64,000 nucleotides of DNA. It comes from CAYXWM01 sp964468805. Lineage in GTDB: Bacteria > Bacillota > Clostridia > Lachnospirales > WRBF01. A model generated the notes under the pieces. The model saw only the letters and a list, made by a program, of their open reading frames with translations, ran no database searches and was not told where the DNA came from. The stretch covers positions 62,001 to 126,000 of the forward strand of contig CAYXWM010000001.1 in assembly GCA_964468805.1 (NCBI GenBank), read 5' to 3'. The position numbers and the translations under genes are program-made. Shown piece after piece: positions 17,300 to 25,921 of the stretch; the stretch's first letter is position 1; each line of letters starts with the position of its first letter.

Positions 17300-19652
17300 A
17301 CCCAAAAGCAACCTTTGGATAATGTTAGTTTTTTCATTGGTTTCTATACTCTCGATTTTCCTTGTCTCTTGGCTGTCTTTTTCTGCTTTTGAGACAAATT
17401 ACGGAAGTATAAAAAGACAGGCATATGCCTTTGTCAGTCGCCAAATTATTGACGAGACCGAAACGGCACTTTCCAACGGAAAAACAATGGGTTCTTTTTA
17501 TGGTATGGATAGGGTTTTAAAGAGATTGGTTAATTTGTATGATGAGAAAGTGGGAGCCATAATTGCAGATAATGAAGGCATCCCTTTGTATAATTCATTA
17601 ACGGACGAAGAAAAAAACGACATTTATTTAAGTTATTCACGAATCGACTTCCAAGAAACAGTACTAAACTTGGGAAGCGAAAACGGTTTTGCTCATATAC
17701 GTATTGGAGATACGGAATTTCTGTCACAACCCATAAGGGAGCAAAACGGTTCAAATGCCGGATACCTTGTATTGGCTTACCCTAAAGAAAATATTGATTA
17801 TAACATTAATGAGTCCGGTGCGGAGCTATACAGAGCAGCAGGATTAATTGCGTTGGCAACTTTAGCGGCTGTTGTAATTATTACATTAATTAAGCCTAAA
17901 CTAAAAGGTAAAAAGAAAGTTGATGAAACAAAACACAAATCATTATTTTTAAGCCATGCGTTTGTTCTTTCGTTGGCAATTGTTGTACTGAGTTTGTTTT
18001 CCTATAATGAATTTCAAAACAGATACAAAGAAGTTATGTTCAAGGGTGCAGAGAATATTTCATTTTATTTCCGCGACATGATTTCAACCGTTAACGAAAA
18101 GGGAGCGCCCTACGACCGTATGTATGGGCTTGATGAATTCCTGTCTAAAAAGGCAGAAGATACACCTATACTTTGGAACCTTAGGATGTACCGAGTTCTT
18201 GCGGATACTTCCGACATTCTTGATCGCTCGGATGAATACAGATTTTCCTTGCCGTTTAACGATAATTCATCACTAATAATAGAAATAGAAATATCGCAAA
18301 ATTATATTAACGATAAAATGATGGAAATGGCACTAATCTTTTTAATCACACTTATTTTATCCATCATAATCGTTAAAGAAGTGCTTAAATTTCCAAGTCA
18401 GCTTGTATTCAGGTTCAGCTCAAAATTTAATTCCGTATGCGATGAACAGTATGATTCTCTGAAAGATTTTTTAAGGATGTCTAATTTTTTGTTTTTCCTG
18501 GCAATATATGCAACAATGCCTTTCTCGGCTTTGATGATAAGGGAATGGAACCGAACTGTTTTTTCACTTCCTATTGAAATAACCGCAACCCTGCCAATGA
18601 CCTTTGAGCTTTTTGCCTGCATGGCGGGAGCTGTAATTCTTCCGAAATTGCTGAAAAACGCTCCTTTAAAATTGACGCTTTTTTTGGGCGGTGGCTTGAT
18701 TATAGGTGCCAACATACTTTGTGCCTTTTCAAACAATCCCCTTACATTGATAGCACTTCGTTTTATTACCGGTATAGGATTTGCCTTTAAAAACCTTGTA
18801 GCAAACGCAATTGTTGCATACGGAAGTAAAGATGGGGAAGATGTAAGCGAAAACTATGGTGCGTTAAACGCCGGAACGCTGGCAGGTATAACTGTAGGTG
18901 CTTCACTGGGAAGCGTTATTGCAAGTGCTATGGGAGTTAAAACGTCGTTCCTGTTTACTGCAAGCTTGATAGCAGTTTACATATTCTTGGTTTATGTTTT
19001 GGTTCCCTGGGAAATCGTTTTAAATAATATCAAATTAGTTGCTACAACAATTCAGACGAAGGCAAAAGGGAAACTAAAAACTATTTTTAAATTTAATGTG
19101 ATTAAGTACTTTGTCCTTATTGCTGCTCCTGTGAATTTTGTTTTAATGTTTGTAGTTGCTTGTCTTCCTTCATTTATTCAAAATCAAGGACAAAGCCATC
19201 TGTTGCTTAGTTATTGTTTTATACTTAACGGGCTTGCCGGAATATATATAGGCACGGCGTTAATTCGTATATCTAAAAAATTTAAGACAAAGTTTGCCTT
19301 AGCGGTTATCCCTGTTTTTGGCGGAGCGTCAATGCTGATGTTAGGGGTATCCCCGATTATTTTAACAACTCTACTCGTTTCTGTGTTGCTCGGCATATTT
19401 GACGGCTATTCATCAGGGGTTTACATGAGCGGATTTTTGGCACTTCCTGAAATTAAAAGTATTGGTGAGCCGGCTGTAATAATGACCGGAATGGGTGCCT
19501 TTGGCAGTGGCGTTCAAACAGTATCGCCTGTTATTTATGGTGGGCTCTTGTCTGCGGAAAACGGTTATATGGGCGTGTGGGTTATAGCCTTAATCCTGAT
19601 TCCGGCAGGTGTAATATATTTAATGACTTCGGGCAGAACCGGTAGGTGTTAA
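17292..19652 (+). CDS. Sensor-MFS transporter fusion protein
   Basis: 786 residues. The first ~370 residues hold two extracytoplasmic sensor modules separated by membrane segments (near 8-30, 183-203, 222-240, 350-368), with FVSRQIIDETETALSNGKTM and related motifs matching the sensor at 14159. The second half (about 395-780) is a complete 12-segment-type major facilitator, with GIGFAFKNLVANAIVAYGS in one half and GIFDGYSSGVYMSGFLALPE in the other. Such a fusion could gate transport by ligand binding, or use the MFS fold as a signalling domain. It is the last gene of the injection-system block. Substrate unknown. Confidence 0.75.
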   Translation: MNKPKSNLWIMLVFSLVSILSIFLVSWLSFSAFETNYGSIKRQAYAFVSRQIIDETETALSNGKTMGSFYGMDRVLKRLVNLYDEKVGAIIADNEGIPLYNSLTDEEKNDIYLSYSRIDFQETVLNLGSENGFAHIRIGDTEFLSQPIREQNGSNAGYLVLAYPKENIDYNINESGAELYRAAGLIALATLAAVVIITLIKPKLKGKKKVDETKHKSLFLSHAFVLSLAIVVLSLFSYNEFQNRYKEVMFKGAENISFYFRDMISTVNEKGAPYDRMYGLDEFLSKKAEDTPILWNLRMYRVLADTSDILDRSDEYRFSLPFNDNSSLIIEIEISQNYINDKMMEMALIFLITLILSIIIVKEVLKFPSQLVFRFSSKFNSVCDEQYDSLKDFLRMSNFLFFLAIYATMPFSALMIREWNRTVFSLPIEITATLPMTFELFACMAGAVILPKLLKNAPLKLTLFLGGGLIIGANILCAFSNNPLTLIALRFITGIGFAFKNLVANAIVAYGSKDGEDVSENYGALNAGTLAGITVGASLGSVIASAMGVKTSFLFTASLIAVYIFLVYVLVPWEIVLNNIKLVATTIQTKAKGKLKTIFKFNVIKYFVLIAAPVNFVLMFVVACLPSFIQNQGQSHLLLSYCFILNGLAGIYIGTALIRISKKFKTKFALAVIPVFGGASMLMLGVSPIILTTLLVSVLLGIFDGYSSGVYMSGFLALPEIKSIGEPAVIMTGMGAFGSGVQTVSPVIYGGLLSAENGYMGVWVIALILIPAGVIYLMTSGRTGRC

Positions 19653-19689
19653 ATACGACTAAATAAGAAAAAGTATAAGAGGTAAACCA

Positions 19690-19962
19690 ATGAAAACCCA
19701 TAAGAATTCTTTTGTTATTTTGAAATGCGATTGCAACTGCTCAATGTTTGTTGTTGAAAAGTTAATTTCGGGCAATGATGAGGTTAACTATAATATTTCC
19801 GTTCAAGATTCACGTTATGACCATAATAATACAACTCTGTAGGGCAGAATAAAATCTGCTTTTAAGGTTTTGTTTGGTAAAGCAGTTTGTTACAATGATG
19901 TTTATATTGACGATCCTAAGAGGTTTACCGATTTTGTAGAAGAACTTAATCGGTTAATATGA
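19690..19962 (+). pseudogene. Small conserved gene interrupted by in-frame TAG
   Basis: From ATG 19690 (AAGAGGT site upstream) the frame encodes 50 residues, meets TAG at 19840-19842, then continues 39 codons to TGA at 19962. Both halves look coding: CDCNCSMFVVEK and NISVQDSRYDHN before, GRIKSAFKVLFGKAVCYNDV and FTDFVEELNRL after. The layout recalls a family of about 90-residue phage/plasmid-type hypothetical proteins in which a Trp or Leu precedes GRIK, so a single substitution (for example TGG or TTG to TAG) would explain it. TAG ends ordinary genes elsewhere in the window. Its end overlaps ywbE, which is convergent. Confidence 0.6.
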
Positions 19963-20169
19963 GTCTCTTTGTTTATCCCGAATTATCTCTTTCACCCTGC
20001 CTACTTGCCCGTCCTCAAGCATTACCTTAATACCATGGGGATGAAAACTGCTTTTGGTCAGCAACTTTGCCACCACACCCTCGGTCAACTTTCCTGTTCT
20101 TTGATCAGCTTTGAGTACGATTTTAACCCTTGCTCCTATGGTAACGTCCTTGCGATTTTGTCCTGTCAT
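19954..20169 (-). CDS. ywbE: YwbE family protein (DUF2196)
   Basis: 71 residues, almost exactly the family's usual length. MTGQNRKDVTIGARVKIV, then VLKADQRTGKLTEGVV and HPHGIKVMLEDGQVGRVKEI are the family's hallmark segments. The protein is a small KOW-like beta-barrel of unknown function, widespread in Firmicutes and other bacteria. The ATG at 20169 has AAGGAG eight bases upstream. A canonical promoter lies about 100 bases upstream, so it is a single-gene unit. Confidence 0.93.
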   Translation of the reverse strand: MTGQNRKDVTIGARVKIVLKADQRTGKLTEGVVAKLLTKSSFHPHGIKVMLEDGQVGRVKEIIRDKQRDSY

Positions 20170-20270
20170 GGATTTGCTCCTTGTCTGTCTGTGAAACGTT
20201 TATTTTGATTGAGCTTTAAAGCAACATCATCCTATCCGTATTTTACGGGTTGGTGATTCTATGTTCTTTT

Positions 20271-20299
20271 ATTATAGACTGTCTTGTCTTCGGTATCAA
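20271..20299 (-). promoter_or_regulatory. Sigma-A-type promoter of ywbE
   Basis: Read on the minus strand, TTGATA (20299-20294) is followed after 17 bases by TATAAT (20276-20271). Both boxes match consensus closely and the spacer is optimal. It leaves a leader of about 95 bases before ywbE. Confidence 0.75.
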
Positions 20300-20468
20300 G
20301 TCGTCTGCATGACGCAAAATTGCTTTTAAAGCCAAAGAATAAATTAAGTTTGAAATTGAGCCTAACCGGTGTTATTATGATTATAAAATTATTATTACCC
20401 ACAAACTAAGTGACAGAATGCTTAAAAAAGCTGATATAATAATTAAAATAAGAACATTTATAGATTTT

Positions 20469-20488
20469 GGGTAGGCTTCCGCCTGCCC
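20469..20488 (+). other. Leader hairpin before U32 gene
   Basis: GGGTAGGC and GCCTGCCC pair (one G-T) around a TTCC tetraloop, ending ten bases before the GGAGGT ribosome site. No T-run follows, so it may affect mRNA stability or translation rather than terminate. Confidence 0.4.
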
Positions 20489-20509
20489 TTACTTTACCGG
20501 AGGTCTCAT

Positions 20510-22414
20510 TTGAAGGAAACGAAAGACTTGATTAAGAAACAAAAACCCGAACTGCTTGCTCCGGCCGGCTCGGCGGAGTCTTTAGCCGCTGCAATATCTG
20601 CCGGTGCCGATGCTGTTTATTTTGGCGGAAAGATTGGAAACGCAAGGCTAAACGCCAAAAACTTTACGAACACGGAGTTAACCGAAAGTCTGAAACTGCT
20701 TCATAACTACGGCAGAAAAGGATATATTACACTGAATACGGTTCATACCGACAGAGAAATAATGAAGGGCGACTCTCAAAGTGACCTTTTAAACTTTATA
20801 GAAACTGCGTTAATCAGCGGTGCAGATGCCTTTATTTTACAGGATATAGGTCTTGCTGAAATAATCGGAAGATATTTCCCAACGGCAGTAATGCACGCAA
20901 GCACGCAAGCCGCCGCCCATAACGCAGATGCCGCCGGTTTTTTAGCCGGGCTTGGATTTAGTCGAGTGATTTGTGCCAGAGAGCTTTCAGCAAAAAATCT
21001 GGATTTACTGATTAAAAACTCGCCCATTGAAGTAGAAATGTTCATCCACGGTGCTTTGTGCTCGTCTCATAGCGGTCGATGTTACTTTAGCTATGCCCTT
21101 GGCGGAACCAGGAGTGCAAACCGTGGAGCCTGTGCTCAACCCTGTCGCTTAAATTATAAAACCGGTCGTACAGCGAAGCCAACCTATCCGTTAAGCTTAA
21201 AAGATTTATCACTGGCGGCTCATATTACAGAACTTTTACGTCTATCGCCCTGTTCCCTGAAAATTGAGGGACGAATGAAATCTCCCGATTATGTATATAC
21301 AGTGACGAAAATTTTTCGCCGGTTACTTGACGAAGGACGTAACGCTACCGGTAAAGAGATGGACTCCCTTGCACGGGTCTTCTCACGCAGCGGCTTTACA
21401 GACGGGTATTTTACCGAAAAATTGGGCGTGCATATGTATGGTGTACGTACAGAGCAGAATAAGGCTGTATCTAAGGCGGTTTCTGAGAAATTCAATCTTC
21501 CTTCACTTAATACACTGCAAAAATTATCGGATACTACAGAACAGCCGGCTGAAATTACAGAGCCTTTCTCTGTTACACTACCTGCAAATGCCCGGTTTCA
21601 CAGTAAAAAACCACCTTTATTAACTTTGATTTTCTCTACGTCAGAGCAACTTTCACAGGTCCGGCAATTGCTTTGTGACCCGGAAATTAATAAGTCCCTT
21701 GATAAAATATTCATACCCCTTGAACAGTTTGACGGGCTTTTAAAGCTAAACTTGCCAACCGCACTAAAGGACAAGCTGGGCGTTCGCCTTCCTTTGGTTG
21801 TTACCGATATAGAAATGAATGGGGTTAAAAAAGCTGCTGAACGTGCAAGAAGTTCCGGTCTTACCCATGCTTTGGTTGACAACATCGGTCACATAGAAAT
21901 CGCAAGAGAATTGGGTTTTCATATATGGGGCAGTAGTGGTTTGGACGTTACAAACTCATTTGCATTAAATGTACTTGCCAACGCCGGATTGCAGGGCGTT
22001 ATTCTATCTCAAGAATTGAATTTTGCTCAAATGCGTGACATAAAAAAGACAGTTCCTGTGTCTGCTTTGGTTTACGGACATCTTCCTCTTATGTTAAGCG
22101 AAAACTGTCTAATTAAAAATGCCGGGCAGTGTAAAGTTCAAAGCGGTCGCCTGACTTGCCCTCAATTCACCCTTACCGACCGCCGTGGAACACAGTTTCC
22201 CGTTTTGGGCGAATACGGTCACCGTAATGTTATACTAAACAGTGTGCCGGTTTACTGGGCGGATAAAAAGAAAAAATATGAGAACTTAGGTCTAAGCACG
22301 GTAAGTTTAATGTTTACCACAGAAAGCGGAGCCCGAGTTTCTCAAATTATTAAGGATTATGCCTTGGATAATCCCGTAAAACCGCCTACTGCGTTTAGCC
22401 GTAACGGGTATTGA
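20510..22414 (+). CDS. U32 family protein (YdcP/RlhA-like)
   Basis: 634 residues, TTG start with GGAGGT five bases upstream. The N-terminal half is a U32 barrel: PELLAPAGSAESLAAAISAGADAVYFGG near residue 14, then EMFIHGALCSSHSGRCYFS with the conserved cysteine cluster and NRGACAQPCRLNY, then SLKIEGRMKSPDYVYTV. U32 proteins include RlhA, which hydroxylates a 23S rRNA cytidine, and related prephenate-dependent tRNA enzymes; the 'peptidase' label is historical. The C-terminal part from about 390 is a second region that also ends with a Cys-containing QCKVQSGRLTCPQFTLTD stretch. At 634 residues it is close to RlhA. The exact RNA target is not shown by sequence. Confidence 0.83.
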   Translation: MKETKDLIKKQKPELLAPAGSAESLAAAISAGADAVYFGGKIGNARLNAKNFTNTELTESLKLLHNYGRKGYITLNTVHTDREIMKGDSQSDLLNFIETALISGADAFILQDIGLAEIIGRYFPTAVMHASTQAAAHNADAAGFLAGLGFSRVICARELSAKNLDLLIKNSPIEVEMFIHGALCSSHSGRCYFSYALGGTRSANRGACAQPCRLNYKTGRTAKPTYPLSLKDLSLAAHITELLRLSPCSLKIEGRMKSPDYVYTVTKIFRRLLDEGRNATGKEMDSLARVFSRSGFTDGYFTEKLGVHMYGVRTEQNKAVSKAVSEKFNLPSLNTLQKLSDTTEQPAEITEPFSVTLPANARFHSKKPPLLTLIFSTSEQLSQVRQLLCDPEINKSLDKIFIPLEQFDGLLKLNLPTALKDKLGVRLPLVVTDIEMNGVKKAAERARSSGLTHALVDNIGHIEIARELGFHIWGSSGLDVTNSFALNVLANAGLQGVILSQELNFAQMRDIKKTVPVSALVYGHLPLMLSENCLIKNAGQCKVQSGRLTCPQFTLTDRRGTQFPVLGEYGHRNVILNSVPVYWADKKKKYENLGLSTVSLMFTTESGARVSQIIKDYALDNPVKPPTAFSRNGY

Positions 22415-22432
22415 AAAAAGTTAATAGTAATT

Positions 22433-22474
22433 AAAAAAGCGAAGGGAGTGTATTTCACATCTCTTCGCTTTTTT
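22433..22474. terminator. Bidirectional rho-independent terminator
   Basis: GCGAAGGGA (22439-22447) pairs with TCTCTTCGC (22460-22468) with one G-T, flanked by six A before and six T after. It serves the U32 gene and the convergent metallophosphoesterase. Confidence 0.85.
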
Positions 22475-22490
22475 ACCGGGTATTAATTAT

Positions 22491-23369
22491 TCAATTGCTT
22501 TTAAGCGTTATAACTACTATTTCCGGTGGATTAAATATACGAGGCATATGGGGTTTGAAGGATACCCCACGGCTAACTATATGTATTTTACCGGAATATT
22601 CATACAAACCGCCGGCATATTTGGGGAAGAAACCTTGATTTGGTGCCACAATTCCGTTTATAAAAAAGGGAATACGAGCCTGCCCGCCATGGGAATGTCC
22701 CGATAAAATTAAATCAAAGGGCAGCCTTGCATATAAATCGGTTTTTTCGGGTCTGTGGGACAGTAGGATACTGAAATAGTTGTTCACAACAAGACTTTCA
22801 AAGGATTTTTCCACTTTTTCATCCCACGAACCGTATGTATTATATAACTTTTCTCCGGTATAATCTGAACCGTCCTTTTCGTAGCCTTCACAAAATCCGT
22901 CCGGGTCATCTACCCCGGCAAGAATAATCTTATTTCCGTTTACGAATATTTCATCATAGGAATTTTCCAAAACCGTAACCCCATATGAGCGAATGGTATT
23001 CTTAATATTTTCAATATCGCCTGACCAAAATTCATGATTACCGCTCACATAATAAATATCCGCGATGTCTTTTATTGCAGACAGAAATTGTTTTGTTCCT
23101 TCTATAGGAACTCCGTCGTCGGCAATGTCTCCGCCAAGCAGAATTAAGTCGGGTTTTTGCTCCCTTATTTTATCTGCGATTTCCTTTTGTTCCTTGCCGT
23201 AAATATGGCTGTGTAAGTCGGTAATTAAGACTATTTTTATATCCTCTGTCACTTTACCCGTTTTTATCTCATATCGCTCTATTACAAGTCCATTCCAAAA
23301 AGCCCATATAAATAAGCCTATCAGAAAAGCAAGAATAATAAGTTTCTTTTTATGCTTTTTCAGTGCCAT
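22491..23369 (-). CDS. Membrane-anchored metallophosphoesterase (YkuE/YaeI-like)
   Basis: 292 residues. One N-terminal membrane segment (about 10-28) is followed by a calcineurin-like phosphoesterase domain with all the metal motifs: TDLHSH (DxH, about 52), GGDIADD (GD), GNHEFWSGD (GNHE), a SHRPE histidine and GHSHGGQ. These coordinate a dinuclear metal centre. Homologues hydrolyse phosphodiesters or pyrophosphates of lipids at the membrane surface, for example phosphatidylglycerol-phosphate or UDP-sugar lipids; the substrate is unknown here. The ATG at 23369 has GAGGG six bases upstream. It is a single-gene unit with its own promoter. Confidence 0.88.
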   Translation of the reverse strand: MALKKHKKKLIILAFLIGLFIWAFWNGLVIERYEIKTGKVTEDIKIVLITDLHSHIYGKEQKEIADKIREQKPDLILLGGDIADDGVPIEGTKQFLSAIKDIADIYYVSGNHEFWSGDIENIKNTIRSYGVTVLENSYDEIFVNGNKIILAGVDDPDGFCEGYEKDGSDYTGEKLYNTYGSWDEKVEKSFESLVVNNYFSILLSHRPEKTDLYARLPFDLILSGHSHGGQARIPFFINGIVAPNQGFFPKYAGGLYEYSGKIHIVSRGVSFKPHMPRIFNPPEIVVITLKSN

Positions 23370-23724
23370 ATAATTCCCTCTTTAATTATTCAGACATTCT
23401 AAACTTTTATATTAAGTGAATCTTATAAATTTTAACATATCCCGTGTCTAAATTCAAAGAATAGATTAATAATAAACTCCTTGATAGAGGTAGCCGGCAG
23501 ATTACAAACTTGATTTTTTTACTCTATAAGGGTTTCGGCAAAAATCGATAGATTATTTTAAGGAAAGGCGTTATAATTAGTGTTGGTTTTTGCTTCCGGA
23601 AAGCTATTAACCTACGTATAAACTTTACCTTTGTTACAAATGACCTATGTTTTTAGTATGATTAAATAATTATGCAAGAATCTGATAGGTTCAATTATTA
23701 TGATGAAATTAGGAGGTAATCGGT
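23370..23724. other. Divergent intergenic region before the radical SAM locus
   Basis: It holds the metallophosphoesterase promoter on the minus strand. I looked for a cobalamin riboswitch (B12 box GCCACTG and its paired stems) ahead of the cobalamin-type radical SAM genes and found none, and no short precursor-peptide frame with a ribosome site. A possible TATGAT near 23659 lacks a good -35. Confidence 0.5.
23429..23457 (-). promoter_or_regulatory. Promoter of metallophosphoesterase gene
   Basis: On the minus strand TTGAAT (23457-23452), a 17-base spacer, then TAAAAT (23434-23429), about 60 bases before the ATG. Confidence 0.65.
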
Positions 23725-24555
23725 TTGAGATGGAGATTTATCCTAGCATTTTACATAGGTGCAGCTTTAATTTTTTTTCCTATGCTAATGCTGAAATTTA
23801 ATGTCTTAATTTCTTACATAGTTACAGTTTTAGTACTTTTGGTTGGATATTATTTGTGGTGGTTTGTAATAAACAAAATTAAGATTAATATCCATAATGA
23901 AAAATGCGATCCATTGAAATATATTGAGGCTTACGAAAAATTTAAGCGTATATCAAAGAGGAAAGCATTCCATAACTACTGCAACTTAAATATTGCGATA
24001 GGTTATCTGTCTGCCGGACAGGTTGACAATTGCCTCAGAGTGTTACAGGAAATAGATGAGGATGTAAAAAACAGCAAAATTTTCTTTTTGGGTTATCATT
24101 TAACTTATTTTTCCCTATACTTAATGACTCATGAATACGAAAAGGCTGAATGTGCATATCAGAATTATATAAAAATTTACAATGGCAAGAAAAGAAAAGA
24201 CAGTTTTAAATTTATTACCGAAGCAAATAAGATTCAATACAATTTTAAATTAAACAGAAGCATAGAAACAACTGAATCGTTTTATAATCAAATGAAACAT
24301 CTTTATAAATCTTCCCACACAAAACTCTGTACAAGGTTAAAACTAAATATGCTGTTTAATTTAGCTTGTGCTGAAATAGAGTTGGAGTATACGGATAAAG
24401 CCGTTAAAAAGTTAAAAACCATATCGGAAAACGGTAACGGTCTTTACATAGTCAAACTATCAAGAATACTGTTAAGTAAATTGGAAACCCAAGAACAAAC
24501 CCAAGAACAAACCCAAGAACAAACCCAAGAACAAACCCAAGAACAAACCCCGTAA
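23725..24555 (+). CDS. Membrane protein with TPR-like helices and TQEQ repeat tail
   Basis: 276 residues, TTG start with GGAGGT seven bases upstream. Two membrane segments (about 5-24 and 28-50) are followed by a helical, TPR-like region (SAGQVDNCLRVLQEIDED, MTHEYEKAECAYQNYIKIY) and a C-terminal tail of tandem Thr-Gln-Glu-Gln units. No enzymatic motif is visible. It is 48 bases upstream of the first radical SAM gene on the same strand, with no terminator between, so it may be the first gene of that operon and act as a membrane scaffold. That link is inferred from position. Confidence 0.65.
   Translation: MRWRFILAFYIGAALIFFPMLMLKFNVLISYIVTVLVLLVGYYLWWFVINKIKINIHNEKCDPLKYIEAYEKFKRISKRKAFHNYCNLNIAIGYLSAGQVDNCLRVLQEIDEDVKNSKIFFLGYHLTYFSLYLMTHEYEKAECAYQNYIKIYNGKKRKDSFKFITEANKIQYNFKLNRSIETTESFYNQMKHLYKSSHTKLCTRLKLNMLFNLACAEIELEYTDKAVKKLKTISENGNGLYIVKLSRILLSKLETQEQTQEQTQEQTQEQTQEQTP
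24487..24546 (+). repeat. Five tandem 12-bp repeats inside a gene
   Basis: ACCCAAGAACAA is repeated five times without error, plus a partial ACCC. Each unit encodes TQEQ. The unit is a multiple of three, so changes in copy number would alter the tail length without shifting the frame. Confidence 0.95.
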
Positions 24556-24603
24556 ATGTATTACACAGAATTGGTTATGACAAAATATTAATAGGATGAT
24601 TAA

Positions 24604-25920
24604 ATGAAAATATTACTGATTGCACCTGATTTAGAGAGCAAGTTTAAGAAATCTCCGAAGGGCTTTAATATTCCTTACCCTATAATGTTTTCAACCTGCG
24701 GTTTGCAACTTTTGGCAGCCTTAACTCCCGAAGAGCATTATATTAAAATTGTTGATGAGACTATCAATGAAAAAATCGATTACGACGGCGACTGGGACTT
24801 GGTGGGAATTTCTATGATGACTACACAATCATCCCGAGGGTATGCCATTGCAGATAAATTTAAAGAACGTGGCGTAAAAGTAGTAATAGGCGGGTATCAT
24901 GCTTCTGTTTTACCCCAAGAAGCCTTGGAGCATTGCCATGCGGTTTGTGTGGGTGAAGGTGAGAGGATTTGGCCTATGGTATTGAAAGATGCTCAGGAGA
25001 ATAAATTATCCGGCATTTATAAAAATGATGAATTGGTAGATTTAGCCCAAGTCCCTTGGCCAAAACGCAGTTTAATCAGAGACAGGCGTTTTGGTGTTAA
25101 AAACTTTATTCAAACAAGCAGAGGTTGTCCCAAAGCCTGCTCTTTCTGCTCCATAATTAAGTTTTTCGGTCATACATATCGTATGAGACCTGTTGATGAT
25201 GTGATAAATGAAATCAAATATCTAAAAAGTACAAAACAGTTAAAATGGAATATGGTGTTTTTTAGCGATGATAATATTTGCGGTGACCCGGAATATGCCA
25301 AACAACTTTTTAAAGCACTGATTCCTTTGAAAATAAAATGGGGCAGTCAATGCTCTATCTCAATTGCAGAAGATGAGGAATTGTTGAGATTGGCGAAAGA
25401 AAGCGGCTGTCTTGCCCTTGCAATAGGTCTTGAGTCTATCTCCGACGAAAGTTTAAAACAAGCCAATAAAAACGCAGGAACAGTAGAGAATTACAAAAAA
25501 GCAATACGTACTATCCATAAATACAAAATAGCTGTATTTGGGTTATTTATTTTCGGTTTTGACACCGATAAGCCAGATGTGTTCGAAAATACCCTTAGAT
25601 TTATAGAGGATAATTACCTGGAATATGCAATGTTTTCTGTGCTTACGCCTTTGCCGGGCACGAAGTTTTTCGATGAGTTTAAAGAATCCGACCGCCTTTT
25701 ACATACCGACTGGGCTGATTATGACTTCCAACACGTTGTATTTAAGCCCAAAAATATGACTGCACAGGAGCTTCAAGACGGCAGGTATAACACCGCAAAA
25801 AAAATTCATACTCTACGCTCCATTTTCAGACGAGTTCTGGGAGCCAAAACAAACTTTTGGTATCCGTTTATAATGAATATATCTCTTAGGAGATTATACA
25901 AACATTTGCCGAGGATATAG
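24604..25920 (+). CDS. B12-binding-domain radical SAM protein (first)
   Basis: 438 residues. An N-terminal cobalamin-binding Rossmann domain (about 1-145, with GGYHASVLPQEALEHC) precedes a radical SAM barrel whose 4Fe-4S cluster motif is RGCPKACSFCS (about 175-185, C-x3-C-x2-C). The C-terminal part (FKPKNMTAQEL) matches the extension common to this subfamily, which includes methyltransferases and ring-forming or C-C bond enzymes (HpnR/HpnJ/HpnP-type). It would cleave SAM to a 5'-deoxyadenosyl radical or use methylcobalamin. It starts at ATG 24604, and its stop is one base before the next gene. It most resembles the fourth radical SAM protein at 30488 (GGYHVTAVPDEALEHC). Confidence 0.9.
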   Translation: MKILLIAPDLESKFKKSPKGFNIPYPIMFSTCGLQLLAALTPEEHYIKIVDETINEKIDYDGDWDLVGISMMTTQSSRGYAIADKFKERGVKVVIGGYHASVLPQEALEHCHAVCVGEGERIWPMVLKDAQENKLSGIYKNDELVDLAQVPWPKRSLIRDRRFGVKNFIQTSRGCPKACSFCSIIKFFGHTYRMRPVDDVINEIKYLKSTKQLKWNMVFFSDDNICGDPEYAKQLFKALIPLKIKWGSQCSISIAEDEELLRLAKESGCLALAIGLESISDESLKQANKNAGTVENYKKAIRTIHKYKIAVFGLFIFGFDTDKPDVFENTLRFIEDNYLEYAMFSVLTPLPGTKFFDEFKESDRLLHTDWADYDFQHVVFKPKNMTAQELQDGRYNTAKKIHTLRSIFRRVLGAKTNFWYPFIMNISLRRLYKHLPRI

Positions 25921-25921
25921 T

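Larger units (their letters stand above)
20170..20509. other. Divergent intergenic region between ywbE and U32 gene
   Basis: It contains the ywbE promoter (20271-20299), a possible U32 promoter (GTGACA at 20410-20415 and TATAAT at 20435-20440, with a long 19-base spacer), and an 8-bp hairpin just before the U32 ribosome site. No other coding signal was seen. Confidence 0.5.

Noticed and set aside
19840..19842. Pyrrolysine or other TAG recoding in the small gene
   Set aside because: TAG ends many ordinary genes in the window (for example at 5453, 25918 and 27879), and no pyrrolysine-type context is visible; a nonsense change is simpler.
20469..20488. Hairpin as a terminator or riboswitch before the U32 gene
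   Set aside because: No T-run follows and the stem is too simple for a known riboswitch class; recorded only as a leader hairpin.
23370..23724. Cobalamin riboswitch before the B12-type radical SAM genes
   Set aside because: No B12 box or matching stems were found in this region.
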